DNA of 64,000 nt from Saccharopolyspora indica (GCF_027853965.1 NZ_JAQGLB010000001.1:558001-622000); one strand, 5' to 3'; positions 41,326 to 50,606 are shown, counted from the stretch's first letter. Translations and numbers: made by a program. Notes: generated by a model from the sequence alone, not told the origin.

Positions 41326-42192
41326 TCAGCCGGTGTAGTCGTCGTAGAAGCCGCGCCCGGTCTTGACGCCCAGGTGACCCGCGTCGACGTAGCGCCGCAG
41401 GAGCTCGCGGGGACCGGCGGGCAGCCCGGGACGTTCGGCGGCGTAGTGGTTCTCGATGTCCAGCACCACGTCCAAGCCGACGTGGTCCATCATCCGGAAC
41501 GGGCCCGCCTCGGTGCCCAGGTTGAGCTGCCACATCCGGTCGACGTCCTGCGGGGTCGACACTCCGTCGGCCACCACGGCCAGCGATTCGCGCTTGATGG
41601 CCGCCCAGATGCGGTTGAAGATGAACCCGGTGCACTCCCGGTGCGCTTCGAACGGGAAGACCCCGTAGCCCGGCAGTTCGCGCAGCAGGAGGTCGAGCAC
41701 CGCGCGATCGGTGCTGCCGCTGGACATCAGGTCCACCGCCGGTTGCTGCGGCGGCATGTAGAAGTGCATGTTGACCACGCGCTCCGGGTGGCGGACCTGG
41801 TCGATGAACTGGCTGGTGGTGTACGAGGAGGAGTTGCTGGCGAGGACGGCGTCGTCGGCCACGAGCCGGTCGAGCTGACCGAAGACCTGCTTCTTCAGGT
41901 CCAGCCGCTCGGGCACGGCCTCCACCACCAGCCAGCACCCGTCGACCGCCGCGGCCACGTCGCCGGTCGCGCTCACCTCGCCCGGCGTGCCGCCGTCCAC
42001 CCGCGCGGCGACCGCGGGCAGGTGCTCGCCGATGAAGGCCAGCGCCTCGTCACGGGGCCCCGGCGCGGGATCGGAGATGCGGACCCGGCCGCCGCGCGTG
42101 GCGAACATCATCGCGATGCGGCGGCCGAGGGTGCCCGCGCCGATGACGGCCACCGGGCGCTCGCCTATGTCGGCGGGGAGCGTGAAAGGCAT
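41326..42192 (-). CDS. 3-hydroxyacyl-CoA dehydrogenase-family protein
   Basis: 288 residues. NAD-binding VAVIGAGTLGRRIAMMFATRG, VVEAVPERLDLKKQVFGQLD, then NSSSYTTSQF, HFYMPPQQPAVDL and GRGFYDDYTG at the end. These are features of short HAD-type dehydrogenases; the catalytic His is in NMHFYMPP. Some relatives act on non-CoA hydroxy acids such as L-gulonate. No CoA pathway genes adjoin, so the substrate is open. Confidence 0.84.
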   Translation of the reverse strand: MPFTLPADIGERPVAVIGAGTLGRRIAMMFATRGGRVRISDPAPGPRDEALAFIGEHLPAVAARVDGGTPGEVSATGDVAAAVDGCWLVVEAVPERLDLKKQVFGQLDRLVADDAVLASNSSSYTTSQFIDQVRHPERVVNMHFYMPPQQPAVDLMSSGSTDRAVLDLLLRELPGYGVFPFEAHRECTGFIFNRIWAAIKRESLAVVADGVSTPQDVDRMWQLNLGTEAGPFRMMDHVGLDVVLDIENHYAAERPGLPAGPRELLRRYVDAGHLGVKTGRGFYDDYTG

Positions 42193-42281
42193 GGCCCACT
42201 TCCTCCTCCGGTCCGGGTGCGCTGCCCTTCAGCTTCGCCGATGCCCGGACTTCCGCAAGACGAGCGCCCGGACGCGGCGGC

Positions 42282-42851
42282 TCAGAGCGAGTCGAGGAAG
42301 TCCACCGCGATGCTCCAGGTCTTGCGGGCCGCGTCGGCGTCGTGGTCGGGCAGGCTCGGGTCGGTGAAGAGGTGCCCGGCCCCGGGGTAGCGGAAGACCT
42401 CCACGTCCGCCCCGGCCCGCTGGATCAGCAGGTACCAGGAGTTCAGCCAGTCCTCCGACTCGAAGGGATCGGGGTCGGCCACGTGCAGCTGCACCGGCAG
42501 CGCGTCGACGGTCGCGCCTTCGGCGATGTCGGAGGTGCCGTGCAGGAGCAGCAGGCCGCGGGCCTTCTCGTCGGCCAGCGCGAGGTTCTGCGCCAGCGCA
42601 GCGCCCAGCGAGAAACCGGCGTAGACCAGCCCCCGCTCGCTGAGCGGCGCGGCGACGTGCACGGCCCGGCGCAGCAGTTCATCGCGGCCGATCTCGTCGC
42701 GGATGCGCATGCCCTCGTCGACGGTCTCCGCGGTGCGCCCGTCGTACAGGTCGGGGACGTGCACCTCGTGACCGGCCTCGCGCAGCCGGTCGGCGGCGGC
42801 GTGCACCGCGGGTCGCAGCCCGAACATGGAATGAAGCAGCAGGATGTCCAC
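42282..42851 (-). CDS. dienelactone hydrolase-family protein
   Basis: 189 residues. HSMFGLRPAVHAAADRLREAGHEV and VPDLYDG start the fold; the nucleophile elbow is YAGFSLGAALA with Ser where classical dienelactone hydrolases have Cys; HVADPDPF and GAGHLF supply Asp and His. Small cytosolic hydrolase of unknown substrate. GTG at 42851. It is 89 bases upstream of the dehydrogenase on the same strand, so the two may share a transcript. Confidence 0.8.
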   Translation of the reverse strand: MDILLLHSMFGLRPAVHAAADRLREAGHEVHVPDLYDGRTAETVDEGMRIRDEIGRDELLRRAVHVAAPLSERGLVYAGFSLGAALAQNLALADEKARGLLLLHGTSDIAEGATVDALPVQLHVADPDPFESEDWLNSWYLLIQRAGADVEVFRYPGAGHLFTDPSLPDHDADAARKTWSIAVDFLDSL

Positions 42852-43258
42852 AGCAGGACATCCAATCAGCTCCGGCCGGAGCCGACCTCCGAGAGGTACC
42901 GCGCCGTGGCCGCGGAAGCCCCGGAGGGCGGTCGAATGTGAACCGGATCCGAACGCCGCGCTGAATGGGCGCGGTCAATTCGGTTAAGCGATGTGGACCG
43001 GTGCTCATCGGCTGATTCCGGACCGGAGATGTCGTGCATCACAACGGGTTCGGCCATTCCGGTGCCGCCAGCGCCAGCCGGTTTACCCAGGCGATTCGCC
43101 GGGTGTACGTTCCGTGGTGCCGCACCGCCGCGGCGTTCGGTCGGGGAAATCGGAATTTCGGGCCGGCGCGGCGGAACCCGCACTTCTGGGCGCTGCGCGG
43201 ATATCGCGCGCCGGTTGTTCGCAACCATTCGGAAAATGTGCGGATCAGGAGTGGAATT
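42852..43258. other. 407-base divergent gap before the aminotransferase
   Basis: Lower GC than neighbours near its right end. GGTTG-TTCG-CAACC (43213-43226) is a stable UUCG hairpin 33 bases before the aminotransferase GTG, inside its likely leader. An 89-codon open frame runs through 42993-43262 but has poor codon bias. No promoter recognised with confidence. Confidence 0.5.
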
Positions 43259-44563
43259 GTGAAGAACGCCGTTCGCAAACCGCCCGGAACCGAGCGCGGC
43301 GCAGGTGCCTCGCCCGCCGCGGCGGGCGAGCTGGAACTGGCCTTCCTGCAGCCGGTGGTGGCGTCGGGCAAGTGGGGATCGGACAATCCCGGTGGCCTTC
43401 CGCTCGAAGCCGGAGAACTCGACCCGTCGGTCGCCGAGGCGCTGGGCGTCGAGCAGGCGCGCGCGGCCGCGGAGTTCGCCGCCCACCAGGGACTGGAGCA
43501 CGCCGTCCCGGTCGCCAACGGCACGCGCGCCCTCGTCGTCGCGCTGATGGCGGCGAGCGTGCTGGCCGCGGGCACCGGCAGGCGTGCGCTGCGGCCGGGC
43601 GGGAAGGTGCTGGTCGCCGGGCTGACCTGGCAGGCAGGCGCGATGGCGCCGATCGACCGCGGGCTGGTCCCGGTGCTGGTGGACGTCGATCCCCGCACCG
43701 GTGTGGTCGACGCCGAGGTGATCGAATCGGCGCTGCGCGAGGATCCCGGGATCGTCGCCGTCGTGCTGCCGCACCTGTACTGCCGGATGGTCGACATGCC
43801 GCGGATCGCCGCGCTGTGCGAGGAGTTCGGCGTGGTGTCCGTTGAGGACTGCGCGCACGCCCACGGCGGGCGGATCGGCGGCCGGGCCGCCGGCGCGATC
43901 GCCGACCTGGCCACCTGGTCCTTCCAGGGCTCCAAATCCGTCAGCTGCGGGGAAGGCGGCATGGTCACCACGCGCCACGCCGGTCTGGTCGACCAGCTGG
44001 TGTCGATCGTGACGTGCGGTCGCCAGGTCGGTCGATCGCAGCGGTTCCAAGCGGGCAACGAACGCCTCGGAGCTCTGCAAGCAGCGCTGCTGCGCGCTCA
44101 GCTGCGCCGCTTCTACCGCGATCAGCTGCCGGTCAAGCAGCGCGTGCTGAGGGAGTTCGAGACCGTGCTCGACCGGATCGACGGAGTCTCCGCGCCGGAC
44201 CCGCAACCCGCCGTCGACCAGCAGATCACCTACAAGGCCCTCGCCCTCTTCGACCCGTCCGCCTTCGGCCGCCGCACCGCTGAGGAGCTGGCCGCCGAGT
44301 ACCAGCACCTGCTCGGCTGCGAGGTGACGACGCTCTACGACCCGCTGAACGACAGCGCTCTCTACCGGCCGGACACCGATCCCGCCAACCACTGGTCGCC
44401 GGAGTTCGTCGTCGCGGTCGAGCCGAGCCGGTTCGAGCTGCCCGGTGCGCGAGCGCTGCGCCGCGGCAGCATCGCCTTCGAGCACTCCGCGCTGCTCGAC
44501 GAGGCGTTCCCCGGCCGCTTCCAGCGGGCCACCGAGCACCTGCGATCCACCACCGCGGCGTGA
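43259..44563 (+). CDS. DegT/DnrJ/EryC1/StrS aminotransferase, AHBA-synthase-like
   Basis: 434 residues. PLP-binding features: PVANGTRALVVALMAA, VSVEDCAHAHGG (Asp contacting the pyridine ring) and SFQGSKSVSCGEGGM with the Schiff-base Lys. EDCAHAHG and the spacing to GEGG recall AHBA synthase and NtdA-type enzymes that make 3-amino sugars or aminoshikimates. GTG follows AGGAG by seven bases. The next gene is a Gfo/Idh/MocA oxidoreductase, the partner expected to make the keto substrate. Confidence 0.85.
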   Translation: MKNAVRKPPGTERGAGASPAAAGELELAFLQPVVASGKWGSDNPGGLPLEAGELDPSVAEALGVEQARAAAEFAAHQGLEHAVPVANGTRALVVALMAASVLAAGTGRRALRPGGKVLVAGLTWQAGAMAPIDRGLVPVLVDVDPRTGVVDAEVIESALREDPGIVAVVLPHLYCRMVDMPRIAALCEEFGVVSVEDCAHAHGGRIGGRAAGAIADLATWSFQGSKSVSCGEGGMVTTRHAGLVDQLVSIVTCGRQVGRSQRFQAGNERLGALQAALLRAQLRRFYRDQLPVKQRVLREFETVLDRIDGVSAPDPQPAVDQQITYKALALFDPSAFGRRTAEELAAEYQHLLGCEVTTLYDPLNDSALYRPDTDPANHWSPEFVVAVEPSRFELPGARALRRGSIAFEHSALLDEAFPGRFQRATEHLRSTTAA

Positions 44564-44604
44564 AGCCGCCGTCCACCCCGATCACCGGTGAGCTGAGGAT
44601 CGAC

Positions 44605-45672
44605 ATGCCGTCAAGCGCACTCCGCGCAGCGCACCCCGACCCGACCCGGAACCCGGCCGACCAGGTCCAGGTGTGCATCGTGGGCGGATCGTCCGCGGTC
44701 GCACCCCGCCACGTCGAAGCCGCCACCGATCACCCCGCGACGTCCGTCGGCGCGCTGGTCGAACCGGACGAGACCAAGGCAGAACGCCTGCGGCAGCGCT
44801 ACCCCGCGATCCCGGTCGTCGATCGCGCGCTCGCCGCGCCGCGCGGCGGCGCGGGGCTGGCGATCGTGTGCGCACCGGACGCCGTCCACGCCGAAGTGGT
44901 CACCCGGTGCCTCGACCTCGGGTGGCACGTCCTGTGCGAGAAGCCGCTGACCGACGACGCCGAGGCGGCCGCGCGCCTGTACGACCACGCCGAACGCGCG
45001 GGCCGCTACCTCGGGGTCGCCTACCAGCGGCGCTTCATGGTCGAGGGCCTGCTCGGCTGGATCGGGGACGGGATCACCGGTCGGCTGCACTGCATCAACG
45101 CCCGCTGGCTCCGCCGCGCCGGTCACCCCGAGTCCCGGCGCAGCCTCGCCCGGCGCGGCCACGGGGTCCGCGGCGACCTGATCCCGCACCTGCTGTCGCA
45201 GGCGCTGCCGCTGCTCGGCCCGGAACCGCTCACCGTGCAAGCGCGGGACTGGCAGGTCGGCCCCGGCTGGTCCACGGAGGACGTCGCCCGCCTCACCATC
45301 CGCAGCGCCGACCAGGTGGAGCTGCAGATCGATGCGGCCTACGACGCGCCGCACCTGGACAAGTCCGACGACTGCTGGCTGGAGATCCACGGCACCCGCG
45401 GATCCGTCCACGCCGAACTGCCCACGCACCAGGACGAGCAGTGGGCCGCGGCCCATCCGCCCACCTGCTACCCGCGCACCGGCGACCCCGTCGCGCTGCC
45501 ACCGCTGCGCACCACCGCGCAGTGCCACCTGCTGCAACTCGACCACGTCGTGCGAGCACTCGCCAGCGGTCCGGCACCGGTCGAGGAGCGGGAGCGCGAG
45601 CTGGCGCTGGTGCGGGCCATGGCCGCCTCGCAGGCCTCGGCCACGTGGCAGGGCCCGATCATCCCGGTCTGA
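44605..45672 (+). CDS. Gfo/Idh/MocA-family NAD(P)-dependent oxidoreductase
   Basis: 355 residues. VCIVGGSSAVAPRHVEAA is a slightly altered Rossmann start (Gly-Gly-Ser in place of GxGxxG), and VLCEKPLTDD is the diagnostic EKP motif with the catalytic Lys. ATG 44605 follows GAGGATCGAC; GTG 44560 would overlap the aminotransferase stop as GTGA and is an equal alternative. In AHBA (RifL) and kanosamine (NtdC) pathways such an enzyme oxidises C3 of a sugar for its aminotransferase partner; this pairing is inferred from order. Confidence 0.83.
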   Translation: MPSSALRAAHPDPTRNPADQVQVCIVGGSSAVAPRHVEAATDHPATSVGALVEPDETKAERLRQRYPAIPVVDRALAAPRGGAGLAIVCAPDAVHAEVVTRCLDLGWHVLCEKPLTDDAEAAARLYDHAERAGRYLGVAYQRRFMVEGLLGWIGDGITGRLHCINARWLRRAGHPESRRSLARRGHGVRGDLIPHLLSQALPLLGPEPLTVQARDWQVGPGWSTEDVARLTIRSADQVELQIDAAYDAPHLDKSDDCWLEIHGTRGSVHAELPTHQDEQWAAAHPPTCYPRTGDPVALPPLRTTAQCHLLQLDHVVRALASGPAPVEERERELALVRAMAASQASATWQGPIIPV

Positions 45673-45744
45673 CTGCGTCGCGCACCGCCCGGCCCGGGTC
45701 GCACCGGCCGAGCGCTGCGCGACGCCCACCAAGGAGGAAACCAG

Positions 45745-46956
45745 TTGCAAGGCCCGATCTGGCGCCGCCCTGCCGTGCTGGCGGTGGCGTCGCTGTTCTT
45801 CCTCAACGGCCTCGGATACGCCGCGCTGGCCTCGCGGCTGCCGGAACTCCAGCGGGCTCTGGGCCTGTCGGAGTCGCAGCTCGGGCTCGCGCGCACCGGA
45901 TTCGTCATCGGCATCGTGGCGACGATGCTCGTCGCACCCCGGCTCGTCCGGCGCTACCGGGCGCAGCGCGCCGCCCCGCTGGCCGCCGGGCTCTACGTGA
46001 TCAGCATCTGCCTGGCCGGATCAGCCTCGGGGACAACGGCTTTCGGCTTCTGGTTGCTGGCTGCGGGCGCGTTCAACGCGCTCGTCGACATCGGGCAGAA
46101 CGTCCTGGCCGTGCGGCTGGAGAAGCTCCGGATGCTGGCGGACGGCGGAGCCCGCGCCAACAGCCTGCTCTCGCCGCTGGAGGGGTTGCAGGCCGTGGGC
46201 GTCGCCGCCGGAACGGGTTTCGGACTGCTGACCGCGGGGCGCATCCCGCTGGCGCACAGCTTCGCCGTCCTCGCGGTGGCCGGACCGCTGGTCGCGGCCA
46301 TCACCCTGGCAGCACTGCGCACCGCGGGCCCGGCCGCACCCGGCCGAGTTCCGTGCGGTGTCCGGGCAGCGAGAACGGCCTGGCCGGCGCGGTTGCGCTG
46401 GCTGACCGCGATGAGCTTCTCCGCCCTCCTGCTGGAAGGCGCCCTGACGAACTGGATCGCGGTGCTCGTCGTCGGCTCGGGCGCCTCCCTGCTCACCGCC
46501 GGTCTCGGGCTCACCGCGTTCGCCACCGCGCTGTGCGCCGGCCGGCTCGGCTACGGAACCGTTGCCGCGCGCGTCGACCAGGTCGTGCTCGTCCGGGTCA
46601 TGGGCGGGCTGGTGCTCGCGGGCATCGCCGGACTCGTCCTGCTCAGCACGGCGGCGGGAGCGGTGCTGGTCTCCGCCGCGGTGGCGGGACTCGGTCTGGC
46701 GAACCTGCACCCGTTCTGCACCGGAGCCGTCGGCCACGGCAGCGCGCCCGATGACGAGGAGCAGCAGCTCGGCAGGCTCAACCGCATCGCCTACACGGGC
46801 ATCGCCGTCGAAGGCGTGCTCATCGCCGGGCTGACCGCACTGCTCGGTCTGCACGGCGCGATCGCGGTGGTGGGACTGCTCGCGGCCGTCTTCGTGTGCA
46901 AGGCGTCGATCTTCAGCGCCGAGCACCACTGGGCCGCCCCAGCGCCGGTCCGCTGA
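45745..46956 (+). CDS. MFS transporter
   Basis: 403 residues, about 12 helices. RPAVLAVASLFFLNGLGYAALASRLPELQRALGLSESQLGLA is typical of a small MFS branch (fucose/sugar permease-like or exporter). Start is TTG at 45745 after a strong AAGGAGG seven bases upstream, one of the rarer starts here. 72 bases after the oxidoreductase and probably in its operon, so it may export the amino-sugar product or import its precursor. Convergent with the GH13 gene, 3 bases between stops. Confidence 0.83.
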   Translation: MQGPIWRRPAVLAVASLFFLNGLGYAALASRLPELQRALGLSESQLGLARTGFVIGIVATMLVAPRLVRRYRAQRAAPLAAGLYVISICLAGSASGTTAFGFWLLAAGAFNALVDIGQNVLAVRLEKLRMLADGGARANSLLSPLEGLQAVGVAAGTGFGLLTAGRIPLAHSFAVLAVAGPLVAAITLAALRTAGPAAPGRVPCGVRAARTAWPARLRWLTAMSFSALLLEGALTNWIAVLVVGSGASLLTAGLGLTAFATALCAGRLGYGTVAARVDQVVLVRVMGGLVLAGIAGLVLLSTAAGAVLVSAAVAGLGLANLHPFCTGAVGHGSAPDDEEQQLGRLNRIAYTGIAVEGVLIAGLTALLGLHGAIAVVGLLAAVFVCKASIFSAEHHWAAPAPVR

Positions 46957-46959
46957 CGG

Positions 46960-48615
46960 CTACGAATCGCGCTGCCTGGGAACGACCTCGCCGAGCTCGA
47001 CGAGCAGCCCGCTGTGGCCGCGGACGAGGAACCGCTGCCGCAGCGCGCTCCCCGTCGCCGCCGAAGGAGCATCGGCGGACAGCAGCACGCGGCCGTGACC
47101 GGGCAGTCCGACCACGGTGTCGGTGCTGCTGAAGTTCAGCAGCACGGCCAGCTCCTGCGCCCGGGTGCTTCGCACGTAGCCGAAGCAGTGCTCGGCGCGG
47201 AGGTCGAGAGAGCGATATGCGCCGTGCCGCAGTGCGGGTTCGCTGCGGCGCAGGGCGAGCAGGCGGCGGTAGAGGTTGAGCACCGAATCCGGTTCGGCGA
47301 GCTGGTTCTGCACGCTGAGCCGCAGGTACTCCTCGCTCACCGGCAGCCACGGTGCGGCATCGGCCGGGCCGGAGTCGAAACCGCCGTTGCCCAGGGAGGT
47401 CCACGGCATCGCCGCCCGGGCCTGGTCCCGGCCCAGCGGGTCCAGCCACTTCTCCTCGGGGATCGGCAGATCGGCCAGGCCGAGCTCGTCGCCGTAGTAC
47501 AGCGTCGGGGTGCCGCGCAGGGTCAGCAGCAGCATCGCCGCGATCCGCACGCTCTGCGGGCCGTTGCGGGTGGCCAGCCGCGGCCGGTCGTGGTTGGACA
47601 GCACGTAGTTCGGCCAGGCGCCCGCGGGCAGCGCCGCTTCCTGCTCCTCGACGCTGGTGCGCAGCGCCGCGGGTTCCCAGGGCGTTTCGACGAAGTTGAA
47701 GTTGAAGTTGAAGTGCGTCCCGCCGTCGCCGAGGAAGCGCACCCACGACTCCCACGGCATGGCCTCGATCTCGCCGATCGCGATCCGCTCCTGCCCGGTC
47801 CGGGCGCTGTGCTCGGCGAGCAGGCCGCGGATCTCGCGGATGTACTCGTGCAGGTCCGGGTGCATCCGGTCGTGGAGGTGCCACTGGGTGTCGAAGTCCG
47901 GGTCCTGCCGGTCGGCCGGGTTGGGCGCGGCGTCGACTCGGACCGGGTTGTCGGTGAGGCCGGGATCCTTGGCGATCATGTGCAGCGCGTCGATGCGGAC
48001 ACCGTCCACCCCGCGGTCCAGCCAGAACCGCAGCACGTCGAGCATCGCCGCCCGCAGCTGCGGGCAGCGCCAGTTCACATCCGGCTGAGCCCGGTTGAAC
48101 GAGTGCAGGTACCACTGCCCGGTGAGCTCGTCGAACTCCCACGTGGAGCCGCCCTGCTCGCTCGTCCAGTTGCTCGGCGGCCGCCCGCCCGGCGCGGAAT
48201 CGGCCCACACGTACCAGTCGCGCTTCGCCGCGTCCCGGCTCGAGCGCGCCTCGGCGAACCACGGGTGCTGGTCGGAGGTGTGGTTCGGGACGAAGTCGAC
48301 GATCACCTTCAGCCCGCGCCGGTGCGCGGCGGCGATCAGGGCGTCGAAGTCGGCCAGCGTGCCGAATGCCGGGTCGATGTCGGCGTGGTCGCTGATGTCG
48401 TAGCCGAAGTCGACCTGCGGGGAGCGGTAGAGCGGCCCGCACCAGATCGCGTCGACGCCCAGCGCGTCCGCCAGGTAGTCGAGCTTGCCGATGATGCCGC
48501 GCAGATCCCCGACGCCGTCGGAATCGCTGTCGGCGAAGCTGCGCGGGTAGATCTGGTAGATCACGGCGCTGCGCCACCACGGCGCCTCAGTGTCCACATC
48601 GGACTTCTCGATCAC
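46960..48615 (-). CDS. GH13 alpha-glucosidase (oligo-1,6-glucosidase-like)
   Basis: 551 residues. Family 13 regions: VIYQIYPRSFADSDSDGVGDL, DFVPNHTSD (region I), GVRIDALHM (nucleophile Asp), IGEIEAM (acid/base Glu) and LSNHDRPRL (transition-state Asp). All three catalytic acids are present. No signal peptide, so it acts in the cytosol on imported maltose- or isomaltose-type sugars. GTG follows AAGGAG. It may be unrelated to the amino-sugar genes it converges on. Confidence 0.9.
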   Translation of the reverse strand: MIEKSDVDTEAPWWRSAVIYQIYPRSFADSDSDGVGDLRGIIGKLDYLADALGVDAIWCGPLYRSPQVDFGYDISDHADIDPAFGTLADFDALIAAAHRRGLKVIVDFVPNHTSDQHPWFAEARSSRDAAKRDWYVWADSAPGGRPPSNWTSEQGGSTWEFDELTGQWYLHSFNRAQPDVNWRCPQLRAAMLDVLRFWLDRGVDGVRIDALHMIAKDPGLTDNPVRVDAAPNPADRQDPDFDTQWHLHDRMHPDLHEYIREIRGLLAEHSARTGQERIAIGEIEAMPWESWVRFLGDGGTHFNFNFNFVETPWEPAALRTSVEEQEAALPAGAWPNYVLSNHDRPRLATRNGPQSVRIAAMLLLTLRGTPTLYYGDELGLADLPIPEEKWLDPLGRDQARAAMPWTSLGNGGFDSGPADAAPWLPVSEEYLRLSVQNQLAEPDSVLNLYRRLLALRRSEPALRHGAYRSLDLRAEHCFGYVRSTRAQELAVLLNFSSTDTVVGLPGHGRVLLSADAPSAATGSALRQRFLVRGHSGLLVELGEVVPRQRDS

Positions 48616-48640
48616 GGTCGGGGTCTCCTTCCCGGTGGTG

Positions 48641-49405
48641 TCACACGCTGATCGATGCCTTGGCGAGCACGCCGCCGTCGCAGACGAGGTGGGTGCCCGT
48701 GACGTAGCTGGATTCCGGCCCCAGCAACCAGCGGATGGCCCGCGCGGGCTCCGCGGGGTCGGCGATGCGCCCGAGCGGGACCTCCGCGCACACCTGCTCC
48801 CGCATCGCCGCGCGCTCTTCGGCGGGCACGGCGGCCCACATCAGCGGGGTCTCGGTGGGACCGGGCACGACGGCGTTGACCCGGATGCCGTGCGGGGCGT
48901 AGTCCACCGCGAGGGCGCGGACCAGCGCGGACACGCCACCCTTGCTCGCCGCGTAGGCACTGGTCCCGCCGGCGGCGAAGCCCGCGAAGGCAGCCGGTGA
49001 GGAGCACAGCACGATGGAGCCACCGGTGCCCGCCTCCCGCATGCGCCCGAGCACGGCGCGCGCGGTCAGGAAGGACCCGGTGAGGTTGACCTCCAGCACC
49101 CGCCGCCAGTCGCCGACCGGGAGTTCGTGCGCGAGACCGCCGATGTCGACCCCGGCGGCGCAGACCAGCCCCGTGGGCGTGCCGGCCTCGCCGACCGCGG
49201 CGTGCACGGCGGCTTCGTCGGTGACGTCGCAGCGCGCCCCGACCGCCGATGCGGCTCCCGCGGCCCCGGCCTGCTCGGCGACCTCCTGCGCAGCAGCCTC
49301 GTCGGCATCCAGGACGACCACCGACTCGCCCGCCGCGGCGAGCAGCAGCGCGGTCCGGCGCCCGATGCCCGACCCGCCGCCCGTGATGAGCGTCAGCGCT
49401 GTCAT
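48641..49405 (-). CDS. short-chain dehydrogenase/reductase
   Basis: 254 residues. TGGGSGIGRRTALLLA (cofactor site), CAAGVDIGG, catalytic Ser in VLCSSPAAF and YAASKGGV (Tyr-Lys). Classical SDR with C-terminal GTHLVCDGG. ATG overlaps the dehydratase stop in ATGA, so the two are coupled and probably serve the same sugar-acid route. Confidence 0.87.
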   Translation of the reverse strand: MTALTLITGGGSGIGRRTALLLAAAGESVVVLDADEAAAQEVAEQAGAAGAASAVGARCDVTDEAAVHAAVGEAGTPTGLVCAAGVDIGGLAHELPVGDWRRVLEVNLTGSFLTARAVLGRMREAGTGGSIVLCSSPAAFAGFAAGGTSAYAASKGGVSALVRALAVDYAPHGIRVNAVVPGPTETPLMWAAVPAEERAAMREQVCAEVPLGRIADPAEPARAIRWLLGPESSYVTGTHLVCDGGVLAKASISV

Positions 49406-50538
49406 GGTCGGAGCAGCTCCTCGGCGTCGGCGTACCGCGCGAGCCGGTCGGGATCCAGCTGGAGCCCGAGGCCGGGGCCTGCCGGGATCGGCAGCATCCC
49501 GTCGGCGTCCAGGCGGAACGGCTGCTCGGTGATGCCGTCGATGTAGGGCGAACCGGTCTTGTACTCCACGAGATCGGTGCCGGGCAGCGCCGAAGCCAGG
49601 TGCAGGTCGGCGAGCAGGCCGACCGCGGTGTTCCAGCCGTGCGGGATCAGCCGGACACCGTGCTCCTGCGCCAGCCAGCCGATCCGGCGGCTCTCGCTGA
49701 GCCCGCCGACCTTGGTGGTGTCGGGCTGGACGATGTCGAACGCGCGCTGCTCCAGGTACGGGCGGAACGCCTGGCGCCGCGTCAGCACCTCACCGCCGGA
49801 GACCGGCACGAGCGTCCGGCTGCGCAGCGCGGCGAAGTCCTCGACGGCGTCGGGGCACAGCGGCTCCTCGAACCACGCGACCTGGTGCGCCTGGAGCATC
49901 TCGGCGGTGCGCAGCGCCCACTTGAGGTCGCCGCGCCAGTAGGCGTCGCTGCCGCCCGCATCGACGGCCAGCAGCGCGTCGGGGCCGACGGCGTCCCGCG
50001 CCGCGCGCACGATCTGCTCGTCCAGGCCGGCGCTCACCCGGCCGAACGGGCCCCAGCCGATCTTGAAGGCGCGGAAGCCCTGCTCGGCGAGCCCGGTGAG
50101 GTTCTCGGCGAGCCGTGCGGGCTCGTCCATCAGCACCGAGGCGTAGGGGAGCACCCGCTCCCGGTGCCGCCCGCCCAGGAGACGGCCGACCGGCTGCCCG
50201 GTGGCCTGGCCGAGCAGGTCCCACAGCGCGATGTCGATCGCGCTGGTGGTGTGCGTGAGCGCGCCGCCGCGGCCGAGCCAGAAGGTGTGCTGGTGCAGGT
50301 GCTCGGACACCCGCTCCGGCTCCAGCGCGCTGTCGCCGAGGCACAGCGGAGCGAGCACGTCGAGCGCGGCGCGCACCAGGTTCTCGCTGGTGAAAGCGCT
50401 GCCCACGCCGACGAGCCCGGTGTCGGAGTGCACCGCGACCAGGGTGTGCACCACGTCGTCCGGCCGGAGCTCGACGCTCCACCCGCCCTCCGGCGTCGCG
50501 CCCCGCAGACCGGCGGCGCGGATCTCGCGGATCTTCAC
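49402..50538 (-). CDS. enolase-superfamily sugar-acid dehydratase (mandelate racemase/MLE family)
   Basis: 378 residues. Metal ligands appear as AVDAGGSD (Asp), WFEEPL (Glu) and VSGGEVL (Glu); base candidates are Lys in FKIGWG and His in IPHGWN. The His-Gly-Trp pattern is found in dehydratases such as those for galactonate, rhamnonate or fuconate. FKIGWG has Gly where racemases carry a second Lys, favouring dehydration. GTG follows GGAGG. Followed by an SDR and divergent from a GntR regulator. Confidence 0.87.
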   Translation of the reverse strand: MKIREIRAAGLRGATPEGGWSVELRPDDVVHTLVAVHSDTGLVGVGSAFTSENLVRAALDVLAPLCLGDSALEPERVSEHLHQHTFWLGRGGALTHTTSAIDIALWDLLGQATGQPVGRLLGGRHRERVLPYASVLMDEPARLAENLTGLAEQGFRAFKIGWGPFGRVSAGLDEQIVRAARDAVGPDALLAVDAGGSDAYWRGDLKWALRTAEMLQAHQVAWFEEPLCPDAVEDFAALRSRTLVPVSGGEVLTRRQAFRPYLEQRAFDIVQPDTTKVGGLSESRRIGWLAQEHGVRLIPHGWNTAVGLLADLHLASALPGTDLVEYKTGSPYIDGITEQPFRLDADGMLPIPAGPGLGLQLDPDRLARYADAEELLRP

Positions 50539-50565
50539 CAGTGCCTCCGTTTCGGTCGATGGTCG

Positions 50566-50577
50566 ATGGTCGACCAT
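50566..50577. promoter_or_regulatory. ATGGTCGACCAT operator between the dehydratase and GntR genes
   Basis: Perfect 12-base palindrome containing TGGTCGACCA, analogous to TGGTATACCA at 32442. It touches the candidate -35 at 50578 of the GntR promoter and lies 28 bases before the dehydratase GTG. GGTCGAT repeats precede it. Likely bound by the adjacent GntR protein. Confidence 0.75.
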
Positions 50578-50606
50578 TTAACCATCTCGGGTGCTCCGGA
50601 TATAGT
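50578..50606 (+). promoter_or_regulatory. promoter TTAACC-N17-TATAGT of the GntR gene
   Basis: -35 TTAACC (50578-50583), 17-base spacer, -10 TATAGT (50601-50606), the best -10 in the window. The start codon follows 41 bases later. The palindromic operator abuts the -35. Confidence 0.6.

Noticed and set aside
42993..43262. 89-codon frame ending in a GTGA overlap with the aminotransferase start
   Set aside because: Third codon positions have many A/T, unlike real genes here, there is no ribosome site and no family resemblance. The overlap is probably chance.
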